From: DASQUK01 sp035641315
Lineage (GTDB): Bacteria; Actinomycetota; Acidimicrobiia; Acidimicrobiales; VFJN01
Direction: 5' to 3'
Length of the DNA stretch: 64,000 bases
Assembly (NCBI GenBank): GCA_035641315.1
Contig: DASQUK010000248.1
Location: forward strand, 1-64,000
The notes beneath the pieces were generated by a model. That model searched no databases and was not told the origin of the DNA. It was given only the letters and a program-made list of their open reading frames with translations. The stretch's first letter is position 1. The number at the start of each line of letters is the position of its first letter. Shown here piece after piece: positions 41,951 through 50,608 of this stretch. Both the position numbers and the translations under genes were made by a program.

Positions 41951-42120
41951 CCCAGCGACCGACGGGCCCCACCCTGGCCGTGTGTGGATGCTCGACCGAG
42001 ACGGCCAACCTACGGAGGCACAGACGATCTGGATGACCGGGCATGAAACCCTTCAGCTCGCCACTGACTCCCTGCCGAAAGGACGTCGGCGATGAACTGA
42101 CCCCCCAGACGCGGAGCTTC

Positions 42121-42417
42121 TCAGCGGTCTCGGTCCTGCCACCCACGAAGGCGAGCCTTGCGCAGCGCCTCTCGCACGACATCGAGCCCGACGGCGTCGA
42201 CGTGGGCGATGACGACCCGGTCCGCGGCGTCCATCGCCTCGTCAGGTGCCGGGTGGCCGCCGAGCCACAAGCCGTCGGGGTACCCGGACGCCTCGGTTGG
42301 GATGAACGCACCCCAGCGGCCGTCCCAGCCGGGGACCACGTGGGCGAACACGTAGCCGGTGGCGTCGCTTCCCTCCCAGCCGTCCCGGAATGCCTTAGGC
42401 GTCCAGGTCAGACCCAC
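42121..42417 (-). CDS. Small protein of unknown function
   Basis: A protein of about 98 residues (GLTWTPKAFRDGWEGSDATG, PGWDGRWGAFIPTEASGYPD, AADRVVIAHVDAVGLDVVRE) rich in Trp and Gly, with no signal peptide. I do not recognise it. GTG at 42417 is chosen; a TTG at 42453 would extend it through a perfect SOS-box-like palindrome, which makes the longer form unlikely. Its start faces the SRAP gene across that palindrome, so it might also respond to DNA damage. Confidence 0.55.
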   Translation of the reverse strand: MGLTWTPKAFRDGWEGSDATGYVFAHVVPGWDGRWGAFIPTEASGYPDGLWLGGHPAPDEAMDAADRVVIAHVDAVGLDVVREALRKARLRGWQDRDR

Positions 42418-42421
42418 AGTG

Positions 42422-42435
42422 CGAACGTACGTTCG
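42422..42435. promoter_or_regulatory. SOS box (LexA-type operator)
   Basis: CGAACGTACGTTCG at 42422-42435 is a perfect palindrome that fits the LexA box of Gram-positive bacteria and actinobacteria (CGAAC-N4-GTTCG). It stands 39 bases upstream of an SRAP-family gene, a known class of SOS-linked genes, and 5 bases upstream of the divergent small gene at 42417. Confidence 0.8.
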
Positions 42436-42473
42436 ACCTTGCGAGTGTTTCAAGGGCGATAGCGTGCCGCGGA

Positions 42474-43166
42474 ATGTGCGGCCGGTACGCCTCCACCTCG
42501 CCCCCGCCCCGGCTCGCCGCCTACTTCGATGCCACGATCCGGGAGACCCTGGCCGAGCCCTCCTGGAACACTGCGCCGACCGACCCGGTGCACGCCGTCC
42601 TGGAGGCCGACGGCGAGCGGCGCCTCGACGTGCTTCGCTGGGGCCTGGTGCCCTGGTGGTCGAAGGACGCGCGGGGTGCGGCCAGGATGATCAACGCCCG
42701 GGCCGAGACCCTGGCGACCAAGCCGGCGTTCCGGGAGGCGTTCGAGAAGCGCCGGTGCATCATCCCGGCAGACGGGTTCTACGAATGGCAGCGTCTCGAC
42801 GGCAAGACCAAGCAGCCGTACTTCATCCGCCGCACCGACGGCGACCCCATGGCGTTCGCCGGCGTCGGCGCCGTGTGGCGCACACCTGACGACCGACGCC
42901 TACGCACGTGCTCGATCGTCACGACCAAGGCCAACGACACGGTCGCCGCCCTCCACGACCGGATGCCCGTGATCCTGCCGCCGTCGGCGTGGGACGCCTG
43001 GCTGGACCCCGCCAGCACTGACACCACCACGCTCGCCCGCCTGCTCGTCCCGGCGCCCGCCGAACTCGTGACCGCCTACCGGGTCTCGCCGGCGGTGAAC
43101 AGCGTGCGCAACAACGGGCCCGAGCTCATCGCCGAGGCAACCGATGACCCACCGGTGGGACCGTAG
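42474..43166 (+). CDS. SRAP-family protein (SOS response-associated, HMCES/YedK-like)
   Basis: A 230-residue SRAP protein that crosslinks to abasic sites in single-stranded DNA to protect them. The catalytic Cys2 (MCGRYAS), Asn32 (WNTAP), Glu78 (INARAET) and His161 (LHDRMPVI) are all present, with GFYEW and PYFI in the core. Because Cys2 must become the N-terminus, the ATG at 42474 is certain. A LexA-type box stands just upstream, so induction by DNA damage is expected. Confidence 0.95.
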   Translation: MCGRYASTSPPPRLAAYFDATIRETLAEPSWNTAPTDPVHAVLEADGERRLDVLRWGLVPWWSKDARGAARMINARAETLATKPAFREAFEKRRCIIPADGFYEWQRLDGKTKQPYFIRRTDGDPMAFAGVGAVWRTPDDRRLRTCSIVTTKANDTVAALHDRMPVILPPSAWDAWLDPASTDTTTLARLLVPAPAELVTAYRVSPAVNSVRNNGPELIAEATDDPPVGP

Positions 43167-43266
43167 CTGACCCTCCGTTCTCCGGTGCCCGCAGAAGCCT
43201 TTGTCCACCGATCCGGGCGGTCCGGCGTCTGTACGGGAGACGAGGCAATCGGCGGAAGGCGCCCTC

Positions 43267-44136
43267 ATGCGGAAGTTCCTCACCATCTCGCTGGCAGCGG
43301 CGCTCCCGGTAATCCTGGCTGTGACCGTTCTCGCCGCTTGCGGCGGTACGGACGGTGCCACCGACACCGCTGCCCGGGCACCCGCAGAGGCCCGGGCACA
43401 GTCGGACAGGTCGGCGACCGGTGCATCGCCCAGCACGGGCGCACCCACAGCGACCACACGGGCCGGCACCGCGCAGGCCCCCCAGGCCGACACGTACGAC
43501 GACGCGCACTTCGCCTGCCCAGAAGGCGAGCTGGACGACGTCATCGCCCTGCAGCAGGCGGTCGACGAGGGGCACCAACCCTGGCGGCTCTCCGCCCCGG
43601 ACGTGGCCGTCGCATGCACCTTCGGCGCCCCGGACGCGCAGGTCGAGCCGTTCGGCACCAACCGCTTCCAGGTGAGCCAACCCAGTACCGGTCAGCGCGT
43701 CATCGTCGACCTGGCACAACCCCTTGGTCCCGGCACCATTTGGGTGGTCACCAGCGTCACGCCGTTGGGCGACGACGGGTCCACGACGACCGTCCCGTCT
43801 CCGGCCCCGACGATCACCGAGGTCAGGATCGACCCCGCACTCCCGCAGGAAGGCGCCTTCTACACGCTGCCGGCGGGAGCTGGGCAGGTTCGCTTCATGA
43901 CCGCCGCCGACAACGCTGACCGGGTCCGCTACTTCCTCGTGCCCACGGGCACGGGCACCCGGGACCTGGCCGAGCAGATAGGTGAGGCCACCCGCAGCGA
44001 GGCCGACGGTCGCACCTGGTGGGTCTACGACTGGAGCTATCCCGACGAGGCCATGCTCGCCCACCTACTGGTCGAGGGATCAGGTCCGGGAGGCACCACC
44101 GAACAGACGCCCTTCGGCTTCTACCACGAAGGCTGA
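43267..44136 (+). CDS. Predicted lipoprotein of unknown function
   Basis: A 289-residue exported protein with a lipobox VLAAC (Cys25), a Thr/Ala-rich linker of about 45 residues and a C-terminal domain that I do not recognise. In that domain AFYTLPAGAGQVRFMTAADN, VRYFLVPTGTGTRDL and WVYDWSYPDEAMLAHL resemble an immunoglobulin-like or beta-sandwich module. ATG at 43267. It stands alone, 100 bases after the SRAP gene, without an evident operon partner. Confidence 0.72.
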   Translation: MRKFLTISLAAALPVILAVTVLAACGGTDGATDTAARAPAEARAQSDRSATGASPSTGAPTATTRAGTAQAPQADTYDDAHFACPEGELDDVIALQQAVDEGHQPWRLSAPDVAVACTFGAPDAQVEPFGTNRFQVSQPSTGQRVIVDLAQPLGPGTIWVVTSVTPLGDDGSTTTVPSPAPTITEVRIDPALPQEGAFYTLPAGAGQVRFMTAADNADRVRYFLVPTGTGTRDLAEQIGEATRSEADGRTWWVYDWSYPDEAMLAHLLVEGSGPGGTTEQTPFGFYHEG

Positions 44137-44685
44137 CCCGACATCGGGCTCAGCCCTCGCCGCTCGGACATGACCCGGGCCAGCCACGACGCCGGGGCCG
44201 CCGCAGGACGGCCCTGACCAAAGGTCTCCGCCCTCGGTTGGACCACGTCTCGATCGGCGGGGCTCGGGTTCCTCCCCTCGCCGGTCACCGACCCGGCGCC
44301 GTCGCCAGTTCGCTGACCGCGGGAACGAGCAGTGCGCGGCCGCCAAGTCATCGGGACCCAGCAACTCGATCCCGGGCAACCAGGTGGTAGAGGGGTGCCT
44401 CCGCCTCGATGATCCGGTTGGCCTCGGATGTTCGGGCGTCGGGCGGGACGGGCAGATGACCGGTAGCGCAACGGCCCGCCGACGCGGTCTCTGTGTGACG
44501 GCTCGACCGCCGCTGAGCCGTCTAGGGGAGCCGGGGGGTAGGCGAACGGCTGGGGTGAGGGCAGGCGTCCCCGGCTCCTCACGGAGCGGCACCCGGTCAG
44601 CACTGGGGTGCAGTGGCGGAGCGCGCCGGGACAGATCGGTTGCTGTTCGGGCGGCGACGAGCGACCGTCTGAGACAGTAGATGTC
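44137..44685. other. Gene-poor interval
   Basis: I find no supported gene in these 549 bases. Open frames exist on both strands but their products are Arg/Pro-rich shadows of GC-rich DNA. A minus-strand stretch reading SEANRIIEAEAPLYHLVARD (near 44350-44430) has a protein-like look and could be the tail of a lost gene, but nothing supports it upstream. Confidence 0.5.
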
Positions 44686-45252
44686 ATGCGACGACTCTCA
44701 TGCGCCGCGGCCGCGGCGGCGCTTGGCGTCCTGGGATATCGCCTCGTGGCGACGGGTGAGCTGACGTTGGACACGGGCATCGGGCGGCGAGTCCGGCCGC
44801 TCGGGCCGCTGTCGGTCACCATCGCCGCTCCCCGTGACACGGTCTTCGATGTGATCGCCGCGCCCTACCTTGACCGGACGCCGCGCGCCATGGCCGCCGA
44901 GCTCGAGGTGCTCGAGCGTGGCGGTGACATGGTTGTCGCCGCGCACCGGACGCCCATCGGGTGGGGGATGGTCACGACCACGGTCGAGTCCGTTCGCTTC
45001 GTCAGGCCGGCGGCCGTGTCGTTCCGGCTCTTGCGCGGGCCGGTACCCCATGTCGTCGAGCAGTTCGCCCTCGCCGAGGTCTCCGGTGGGACCCGGCTGG
45101 ACTACACGGGTGAGCTCGCGACCGACTTCGGGTCACCAGGCGCCAGGTGGGGCGAGGTGGTGGCGCGTCGATGGGTTTCGACGGTGACCGGGTCGTTGGA
45201 GCGCATCCGCGTCGAGGCCGAGCGACGAGCGGCGGTCGGTCGCGGACGCTAA
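44686..45252 (+). CDS. SRPBCC-family protein (polyketide cyclase-like)
   Basis: A 188-residue protein with a hydrophobic N-terminus (CAAAAAALGVLGYRLVATGE, possibly a membrane anchor) followed by a START/SRPBCC fold: PLSVTIAAPRDTVFDVIAAP, TTTVESVRFVRPAAVSFRLL, GGTRLDYTGELATDFG. The fold binds hydrophobic ligands. ATG at 44686. Its stop region overlaps by four bases the end of the convergent MFS gene. Confidence 0.75.
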   Translation: MRRLSCAAAAAALGVLGYRLVATGELTLDTGIGRRVRPLGPLSVTIAAPRDTVFDVIAAPYLDRTPRAMAAELEVLERGGDMVVAAHRTPIGWGMVTTTVESVRFVRPAAVSFRLLRGPVPHVVEQFALAEVSGGTRLDYTGELATDFGSPGARWGEVVARRWVSTVTGSLERIRVEAERRAAVGRGR

Positions 45253-46526
45253 GTACGGGGGTGGGTTTCATACATGCGAACGGCGACCACGGCGCCGGAG
45301 GCGGCGGTAAGGGCGGCGACGACCCAGATGGCGGCCTCGATGCTGATGGCGTCGGCGATCACGCCGGCGAGCAGAGCGCCGACGGCGTAGCCGCCGTCGC
45401 GCCAGAGCCGGTAGACACCGACGGCGGAGGCCCGCCACTGGGGATGGGCCACGTCGCCGATGGCAGCGAGGAGCGTCGGATAGACCATCGCTGTGCCCAC
45501 GCCGAGCAGCACGAGGGCACCGGCCCAGGGGGCGAATCCCGTGGAGATTGCAACCAGGGCGAGGGCGGCGGCCTGGGTCCACATCCCGGCGGTGATGAGC
45601 GACTTCCGGCCCCAGCGGTCCGACAGCGGCCCGGTGGCGATCTGGCCCAGCCCCCACACCGCCGGGTAGGTGGCGGCGAGCACGCCGATGGCTCGGACCG
45701 AGAGCCCGCCGGCGGCGAAGTAGAGCGGGAAAAGGGCCCAAGCCAGCCCGTCGTTGAGGTTGTTGACCAGCCCGGCCTGCGACGAGGCCGACAGCGCCCG
45801 CTCCCGGAAGCTGGTCAGCAGGAACACCTGCCGGGTGGGCATCGCAGAGTCGAGGCCCGCCGGGCGGGGGAGGTGGTTGCGGGCCTCGTGGTGGGCATGC
45901 CCCCGGGTCTCGTGCACGGCCAGCGTGGAGAGGCCAAGGGCCAGGCCTGCGTAGGCGAGGCCGAGTAGGAACGGCCCGGGGCGCAGACCCCACTCCGCGG
46001 CGATGACCCCCGTCGCGACCGCGGTGATGGCCACGGCGCCGTAGCCGGCGGCCTCGTTGAGGCCCATGGCGAGGCCGCGGCGGGCGGGGCCGGCGAGGTC
46101 GATCTTCATGATCACGGTGGTCGACCAGGTGAGGCCCTGGTTGATGCCGAGCAGCACATTGGCGGCCACGACCCAGCCCCAGGTGGGTGCCCAGATGATG
46201 ATCAGAGGCACGGGCAGCCCGACGAGCCAGCCGGCGACCAGCACCGGTTTCCGGCCGTAGCGATCCGACAGCATGCCGGCGAAGAAGTTGGTGGCGGCCT
46301 TGACGACACCGAAGGCCGCCACGAACGACACGGTGAAGGTCAGGTCGGTCAGCCCGAACTCATCCTGGGCCAGCAGGGGCAGCACCGTTCGCTCCTGGCC
46401 GACCATCCCGCCGACCAGGGCGTTGACCGCGACCAGCAGGACGAACTGGGGAAGGTTCTCCCGTAGGCCCAACCGCACCGGCCGGCCGTGGGGGCGGTCG
46501 GTGGCGGGTTCGACCGCGCTGGTCAT
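45249..46526 (-). CDS. MFS transporter in the sulfur-stress operon
   Basis: A 425-residue 12-helix major facilitator. Loop 2-3 motif GMLSDRYGRKPVLVAG and its repeat GPLSDRWGRKSLITAG in the second half are clear. Its closest look is to MFS proteins found beside rhodanese and persulfide dioxygenase genes; substrate unknown, possibly a sulfur compound. ATG at 46526 overlaps the stop of the MBL-rhodanese gene (ATGA), so it is the third gene of one operon. Confidence 0.88.
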   Translation of the reverse strand: MTSAVEPATDRPHGRPVRLGLRENLPQFVLLVAVNALVGGMVGQERTVLPLLAQDEFGLTDLTFTVSFVAAFGVVKAATNFFAGMLSDRYGRKPVLVAGWLVGLPVPLIIIWAPTWGWVVAANVLLGINQGLTWSTTVIMKIDLAGPARRGLAMGLNEAAGYGAVAITAVATGVIAAEWGLRPGPFLLGLAYAGLALGLSTLAVHETRGHAHHEARNHLPRPAGLDSAMPTRQVFLLTSFRERALSASSQAGLVNNLNDGLAWALFPLYFAAGGLSVRAIGVLAATYPAVWGLGQIATGPLSDRWGRKSLITAGMWTQAAALALVAISTGFAPWAGALVLLGVGTAMVYPTLLAAIGDVAHPQWRASAVGVYRLWRDGGYAVGALLAGVIADAISIEAAIWVVAALTAASGAVVAVRMYETHPRT

Positions 46527-47932
46527 CGCCAGGCGAGGGGTTCGCCGGTCACCGACGCCCAGTCGTCCGGGCCCCCGGCCAGCACTGCGACGTCCCGGTG
46601 ACCGGCTGCGGCCAGGAGGCTGGTCGCGGTGGCGGCGCGCTCGCCGTGACCGCACATGACCACGAGCGGCCCGGCCGGCACGTCTGCCAGCCGGTGGGGG
46701 AGGGCGCCGAGCTCGACGTGGACGGCGCCGGGGACGTGGCCGGCGGCATGCTCGCTCGCTTGGCGCACGTCGAGGACCGCTCGGCCGTCGAGCTGGGAGG
46801 CGTCTACCACCGGGACCGTGCCGGCCTCACCGCCGGCCGCGCGCCACGCCGCCACGCCGCCGGCCAGCTCGCCTGCCAGGTTCTCGTAACCGATGTTGAG
46901 GCACTGGCGGACGATCTCCCGGCGGTCCTGGTAGTCGCCGGCCACGAACACCAGCGGGGTGGCCGGGTCGGGGACCAGCCAGCCGAGCCACGAGGCGAAC
47001 TGGGGCCGCAGCGTGTTGGCCAGCGAACCGGCCACGTGCCCGGCCCCGAACTCGGCGACCGGGCGGACGTCGACGATCGCTGCGCCCCCGTCGCGGAGGG
47101 CGGCCACGTCGTCCGCGCCGAGTGGGGCGAGGCCTCGGGGCTCGCCGAGCACCCGGGGCCCGCGCTGGTTCACCGCCCGCAACCGAAGGAAGTAGGGCGG
47201 GTACGTCCCGAGGCTGTCGAGGACCCGGTGGACGAAGGCGTCCTCGTCCGGCGCGCCGAGCAGGGGGTTGGTGCGCCGCTCGTCGCCGATGGTCGTCCAG
47301 CGGCGGTCATGCCCGGGGGTGGAGCAGAACGACCCCGCCCCGTGCGTGGGGAACACGGCGACGTCGTCGGGCAGGGCGAGCAGCTGGTGGTGGATCGAGT
47401 GCCACAGCGACCGGGTCAGGGCCTCGGTGTCGGCAGGGTCGATCAGGTCGGTACGGGCAACCGACCCGACCAGCAGGGACCCGCCGGTGAACACCGCCCG
47501 GGGCCGCCCGCGCTCGGAGAGCAGGTAGGCGAGGTGCTCGGGCGTGTGGCCCGGTGTGACCAGCGCCCGCAGCCGCCAGTGGCCGAGGTCGACCTCGTCG
47601 CCGTCCCTCAACGCTCGGTGCGGCCAGGCCAGCTCGCCCGCTGCTGAGGCCACCACCTCGGCGCCCCCGGCCGCCAGCTCCCGGCTGCCGGTCACGAAGT
47701 CCGCGTGCAGATGCGTCTCCGCGGCCAGCGTGACCTGGCTGCCGAGCCGCTCGGCCACCCTCGTGTAGGGCGCGGGGTCACGCTCGGGGTCGACCACCAA
47801 CGCCTCGCCGTCGCCCAGGTCGACCAACCACGACGTGTTCCCCAGCCCATCGTCGGTCACCGCCACGACCGCCAAGTCGGTGTCGTCGCCGACGCGGGTC
47901 GCCGTGAAGGGGTGATCGTCGAGCAGCGTCAT
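46523..47932 (-). CDS. MBL-fold persulfide dioxygenase-like protein with two rhodanese domains
   Basis: A 469-residue protein. Residues 1-260 are a metallo-beta-lactamase domain of the ETHE1/persulfide dioxygenase type (AETHLHADFVTGSRELAAGG, TPGHTPEHLAY, VFTGGSLLVGSVARTDL). Two rhodanese domains follow; the first (about 275-365) lacks the active Cys (FVAGDYQDRREIV), the second (about 375-465) has it in VVMCGHGERAAT. Such proteins oxidise glutathione or mycothiol persulfide to sulfite with sulfur transfer. ATG at 47932 overlaps the ArsR-rhodanese gene and its stop overlaps the MFS gene, so the three are one unit. Confidence 0.9.
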   Translation of the reverse strand: MTLLDDHPFTATRVGDDTDLAVVAVTDDGLGNTSWLVDLGDGEALVVDPERDPAPYTRVAERLGSQVTLAAETHLHADFVTGSRELAAGGAEVVASAAGELAWPHRALRDGDEVDLGHWRLRALVTPGHTPEHLAYLLSERGRPRAVFTGGSLLVGSVARTDLIDPADTEALTRSLWHSIHHQLLALPDDVAVFPTHGAGSFCSTPGHDRRWTTIGDERRTNPLLGAPDEDAFVHRVLDSLGTYPPYFLRLRAVNQRGPRVLGEPRGLAPLGADDVAALRDGGAAIVDVRPVAEFGAGHVAGSLANTLRPQFASWLGWLVPDPATPLVFVAGDYQDRREIVRQCLNIGYENLAGELAGGVAAWRAAGGEAGTVPVVDASQLDGRAVLDVRQASEHAAGHVPGAVHVELGALPHRLADVPAGPLVVMCGHGERAATATSLLAAAGHRDVAVLAGGPDDWASVTGEPLAWR

Positions 47933-48612
47933 GTCCTGCCTCCTCGCTCGCCGCCGGCGGCGACCGGCAGGCCGGCGCGCCGCCACTCGGGGAACCCATC
48001 CTCCAACCGCCGCGCCGCCCGCCCGTGGCGGGTCAGCTCCCGTACCGCGTCATCGGCGAACACGCAGAACGGTCCTCGGCAGTAGGCGACCACCTCGGCG
48101 CCATCGCGCAGGTCCCGCAGACGGCGGCGGACCTCGCTCGGCGGCACCGACACGGCCCCGGGGACGTGACCGGCCGCGAACTCCGCGGGTGGGCGCACGT
48201 CCCACACCACCAGGCCGTCCTCGTCCATCCGGCGGGCCAGCTCGTCCCGGCTGATCTGCTCCAGGCCGTGCCGGTCGCCCAGGTAGTCAGCCGCCAGGCG
48301 ATCGAGGCCAGCCACACGCTCGGCCGCCACCGCCCGCAGCGCCGCCCACAGGCTCTCGACCTCTTCGCCGGCCAGCCGGTAGAGCACTCGGTTGCCGTCC
48401 CGGCGAGACGTCGCCAGGCCGGCCCGTGCCAGCACGCGCAGATGCTGGGAGGTGTTGGCGACGCTCTGGCCGATCTCGGCGGCCGCGTTCTCCACCGACC
48501 GCTCACCCTGGGCCAGCACCTCGACCAGCTCGGCGCGCCGCCCGCTCGCCAGGGCCTGCGCCACCACTGCGAAGGCGTCGTACAACGCCGTCTTTGCCGG
48601 CCGATCACCCAT
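47929..48612 (-). CDS. ArsR-family regulator fused to a rhodanese domain
   Basis: A 227-residue protein. The N-terminal ArsR winged helix (ALASGRRAELVEVLAQGERS, ENAAAEIGQSVANTSQHLRV, SRRDGNRVLYRLAGEEVESL) is joined to a rhodanese domain with active-site loop YCRGPFCVFADDAV. This fusion is known in actinobacteria beside sulfur genes; the rhodanese Cys could carry the sulfane-sulfur signal that releases DNA. ATG 48612 sits eight bases after a TATCGT -10, suggesting a leaderless message; ATG 48636 would add eight residues. Confidence 0.88.
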   Translation of the reverse strand: MGDRPAKTALYDAFAVVAQALASGRRAELVEVLAQGERSVENAAAEIGQSVANTSQHLRVLARAGLATSRRDGNRVLYRLAGEEVESLWAALRAVAAERVAGLDRLAADYLGDRHGLEQISRDELARRMDEDGLVVWDVRPPAEFAAGHVPGAVSVPPSEVRRRLRDLRDGAEVVAYCRGPFCVFADDAVRELTRHGRAARRLEDGFPEWRRAGLPVAAGGERGGRT

Positions 48613-48634
48613 GACTCGCGACGATAGCACCTTC

Positions 48635-48660
48635 ATCAAGAATTCAAGAGATAACTTGAT
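48635..48660. promoter_or_regulatory. Candidate operator of the ArsR-rhodanese operon
   Basis: ATCAAG at 48635-48640 and CTTGAT at 48655-48660 form an inverted repeat across 14 AT-rich bases containing an EcoRI-type palindrome. It overlaps the probable -35 element (TCTTGA on the minus strand, 48644-48649) of the operon, a suitable position for repression. Confidence 0.45.
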
Positions 48661-48817
48661 CTGGCGCCCTCGTGGCGTCGCTGCTTTCGGACGGGAACGT
48701 CGTGCCGGTGGGTTCTCCGGGCGGTGGTGATACAGATGGCCGCCACGAGGTAGACCGGCGTCGTCGGCGCGCTCCGCGAGGACCGCTCGGACGACGTCGA
48801 GAGCCGCGGGGGGTGAC

Positions 48818-49978
48818 ATGCCCACCAACGTCAACGACAACCTCATCTCCTGGGCGAGCGACATCGACCCGGGGACCATCCGCCAGGCCGAGAAGACCGC
48901 TCGGCTGCCAGTCGTCGAGGGCCACGTCGCCCTCATGCCCGACGCGCACGTCGGCCTCGGGGCCACGGTCGGGTCGGTGATCCCCACCAAGGGGGCAGTG
49001 ATTCCCGCGGCGGTTGGCGTCGACATCGGCTGCGGGATGATCGCCGCCGAGCTCGACGTCACCGAGGCCCGGCTTCCCGACACGCTCGAGCCGCTGCTCG
49101 GTCGCATCGAGCGGGCGATACCGGCTGGGGTCGGCAAGGGGCACGACACCGCCGCCCGCAACGCGCAGCGGTGGCTCGGCGCCCACCGGCCGGCCACCGA
49201 TCTGGCGGCCGACCGGATGGCCAAGGCGGCCAAGCAGTTCGGCACGCTCGGCTCCGGGAACCACTTCTTCGAGCTCTGTGTCGACGAGCGCAGCCGGGTG
49301 TGGGTGGTGCTGCACTCGGGCAGCCGAGGCATCGGCAATCAGCTCGCCCAGGCTCACATCGCCACGGCCAAGCGGCTGGCCAAGGACCTCGAGCTCCGGC
49401 TCGAGGACCCTGACCTGGCCTACTTCGTCGAAGGGACGCCGGAGTTCGAGGCCTACATCGGCGACATGCTCTGGGCCCAGGACTACGCCCGGGCCAACCG
49501 GGACCAGATGATGGACAACGCGATGCGCGAGGTGTTTGCGTTCCTCGGCTTCGGCCGCGAGACGCAGCGCATCAATTGCCATCACAACTTCACGCAACGC
49601 GAGGTCCATAGCGGCACCGAGCTGTGGATCACCCGCAAGGGCGCGATCAAGGCCGACACCGATGACCTGGGTGTGATCCCGGGGTCGATGGGCACCCGCA
49701 GCTACATCGTCCGGGGCAAGGGCGCCGCCGCCAGCTGGAAGTCGTGCTCGCATGGCGCCGGCCGCCGGCACAGCCGCACCCGGGCCAAGAAGCTGTTCAC
49801 CAGCGCCGACTTGGCCCGCCAGATGGAGGGCAAGGTGTGGCTCGCCACGCGGGCCAAGGCACTCGTGGACGAGATCCCGTCGGCCTACAAGGACATCGAC
49901 CAGGTCATGGCCGATCAGACCGACCTGGTCGAGGTCCTCCACACGCTGCGTCAGGTCCTCAACTACAAGGGCACGTGA
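48818..49978 (+). CDS. rtcB: RtcB-family RNA ligase
   Basis: A 386-residue RtcB protein that joins RNA 2,3-cyclic phosphate or 3-phosphate ends to 5-hydroxyl ends using GTP and Mn2+. Metal-site motif VGVDIGCGM (67-74), FGTLGSGNHFFEL, the HSGSRGIG loop, INCHHNFTQRE and the guanylylation-site segment SHGAGRRHSR are all present. It is of the compact type without an archease partner nearby. GTG or ATG alternatives do not arise: ATG 48818 gives the usual N-terminus. No RtcA or RtcR neighbour is seen; the gene stands alone. Confidence 0.93.
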   Translation: MPTNVNDNLISWASDIDPGTIRQAEKTARLPVVEGHVALMPDAHVGLGATVGSVIPTKGAVIPAAVGVDIGCGMIAAELDVTEARLPDTLEPLLGRIERAIPAGVGKGHDTAARNAQRWLGAHRPATDLAADRMAKAAKQFGTLGSGNHFFELCVDERSRVWVVLHSGSRGIGNQLAQAHIATAKRLAKDLELRLEDPDLAYFVEGTPEFEAYIGDMLWAQDYARANRDQMMDNAMREVFAFLGFGRETQRINCHHNFTQREVHSGTELWITRKGAIKADTDDLGVIPGSMGTRSYIVRGKGAAASWKSCSHGAGRRHSRTRAKKLFTSADLARQMEGKVWLATRAKALVDEIPSAYKDIDQVMADQTDLVEVLHTLRQVLNYKGT

Positions 49979-50070
49979 GGCAGCACCGAACCGCGGACGG
50001 ATGCCCGTCCCGAACGCCCCGGCGCGGCCTTCGCCGATCGACAGCCTGCAGCCTGTGGGACGCTGCTTCA

Positions 50071-50196
50071 GTGCGGTTCCAGTTCGGCGAGTTCCAACTG
50101 GACGACAGGCGGTTCACGCCAGCGTCCACGCTTCCGTCGCCGGAAGCTCGGAGACAGCCTGGAGATGACATGGAGCTTCCGGGGTGCGGTGCATGA
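50071..50196 (+). pseudogene. Fragment of a winged-helix regulator N-terminus
   Basis: GTG at 50071 begins RFQFGEFQLDDRRF, which resembles the first strands of OmpR/SARP-type winged-helix domains (xRFGxFELDxxRxxL), often found at the start of large ATPase regulators. After 14 residues the frame continues into unrelated sequence and stops at 50196. Small inverted repeats (CTTCCG/CGGAAG at 50131-50146; GGAAGCTC/GAGCTTCC at 50142-50180) follow the breakpoint. Probably a relic of a longer gene. Confidence 0.3.
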
Positions 50197-50212
50197 GCCG
50201 CGCGACGCGCGT

Positions 50213-50551
50213 TCAGCTGCCGTTCGGCGTGACGGCGCAGGTGCGGCTGATGGCGTCGATGTGGCGGTGGTTGGTGCCGCAGCAGCCGCCGAGCACGTTG
50301 AGCTGCGGGAGGCGCCGGCGCAGCTCTGCGTAGCTCTCCGCCGGCTCGTCGGCGTCGCCGCTGTCGAGCTCGTCGGCGGCGTCGAGCTCGGCGTGGCTGA
50401 GCCGGGAGGCGTTGGCGCGGATCCCGGCGATGCGCCTGGTCCAGGCTTGCCCGGGGTCGAGGACGCCGGCGAAGTGGGTGGGGTGGGCGCACTCAACGAC
50501 ATCCACCCCGAGCCCGGCCGGCCCCCTCACCGCCTCGATCCGCACCGGCAC
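50213..50551 (-). pseudogene. Truncated homocysteine S-methyltransferase gene
   Basis: The minus strand encodes the C-terminal third of a homocysteine S-methyltransferase: VECAHPTHFAGVLDPGQAW, GIRANASRLSHAELDAADEL and the zinc motif LGGCCGTNHRHIDAI. The normal enzyme is about 300 residues; only about 100 remain, and the sequence upstream of 50551 does not continue it in any frame. Loss of the barrel start and the first zinc Cys region makes an active enzyme impossible. Confidence 0.7.
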
Positions 50552-50608
50552 CTACTGCTCCTACCGGCCCGAGCACCCCGTCCAATGGTGCACGAGCGTT
50601 TGAATCCC

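Noticed and set aside
44350..44430. Minus-strand text SEANRIIEAEAPLYHLVARD ending in a stop
   Set aside because: It looks protein-like but has no start, no domain match and no upstream coding signal.
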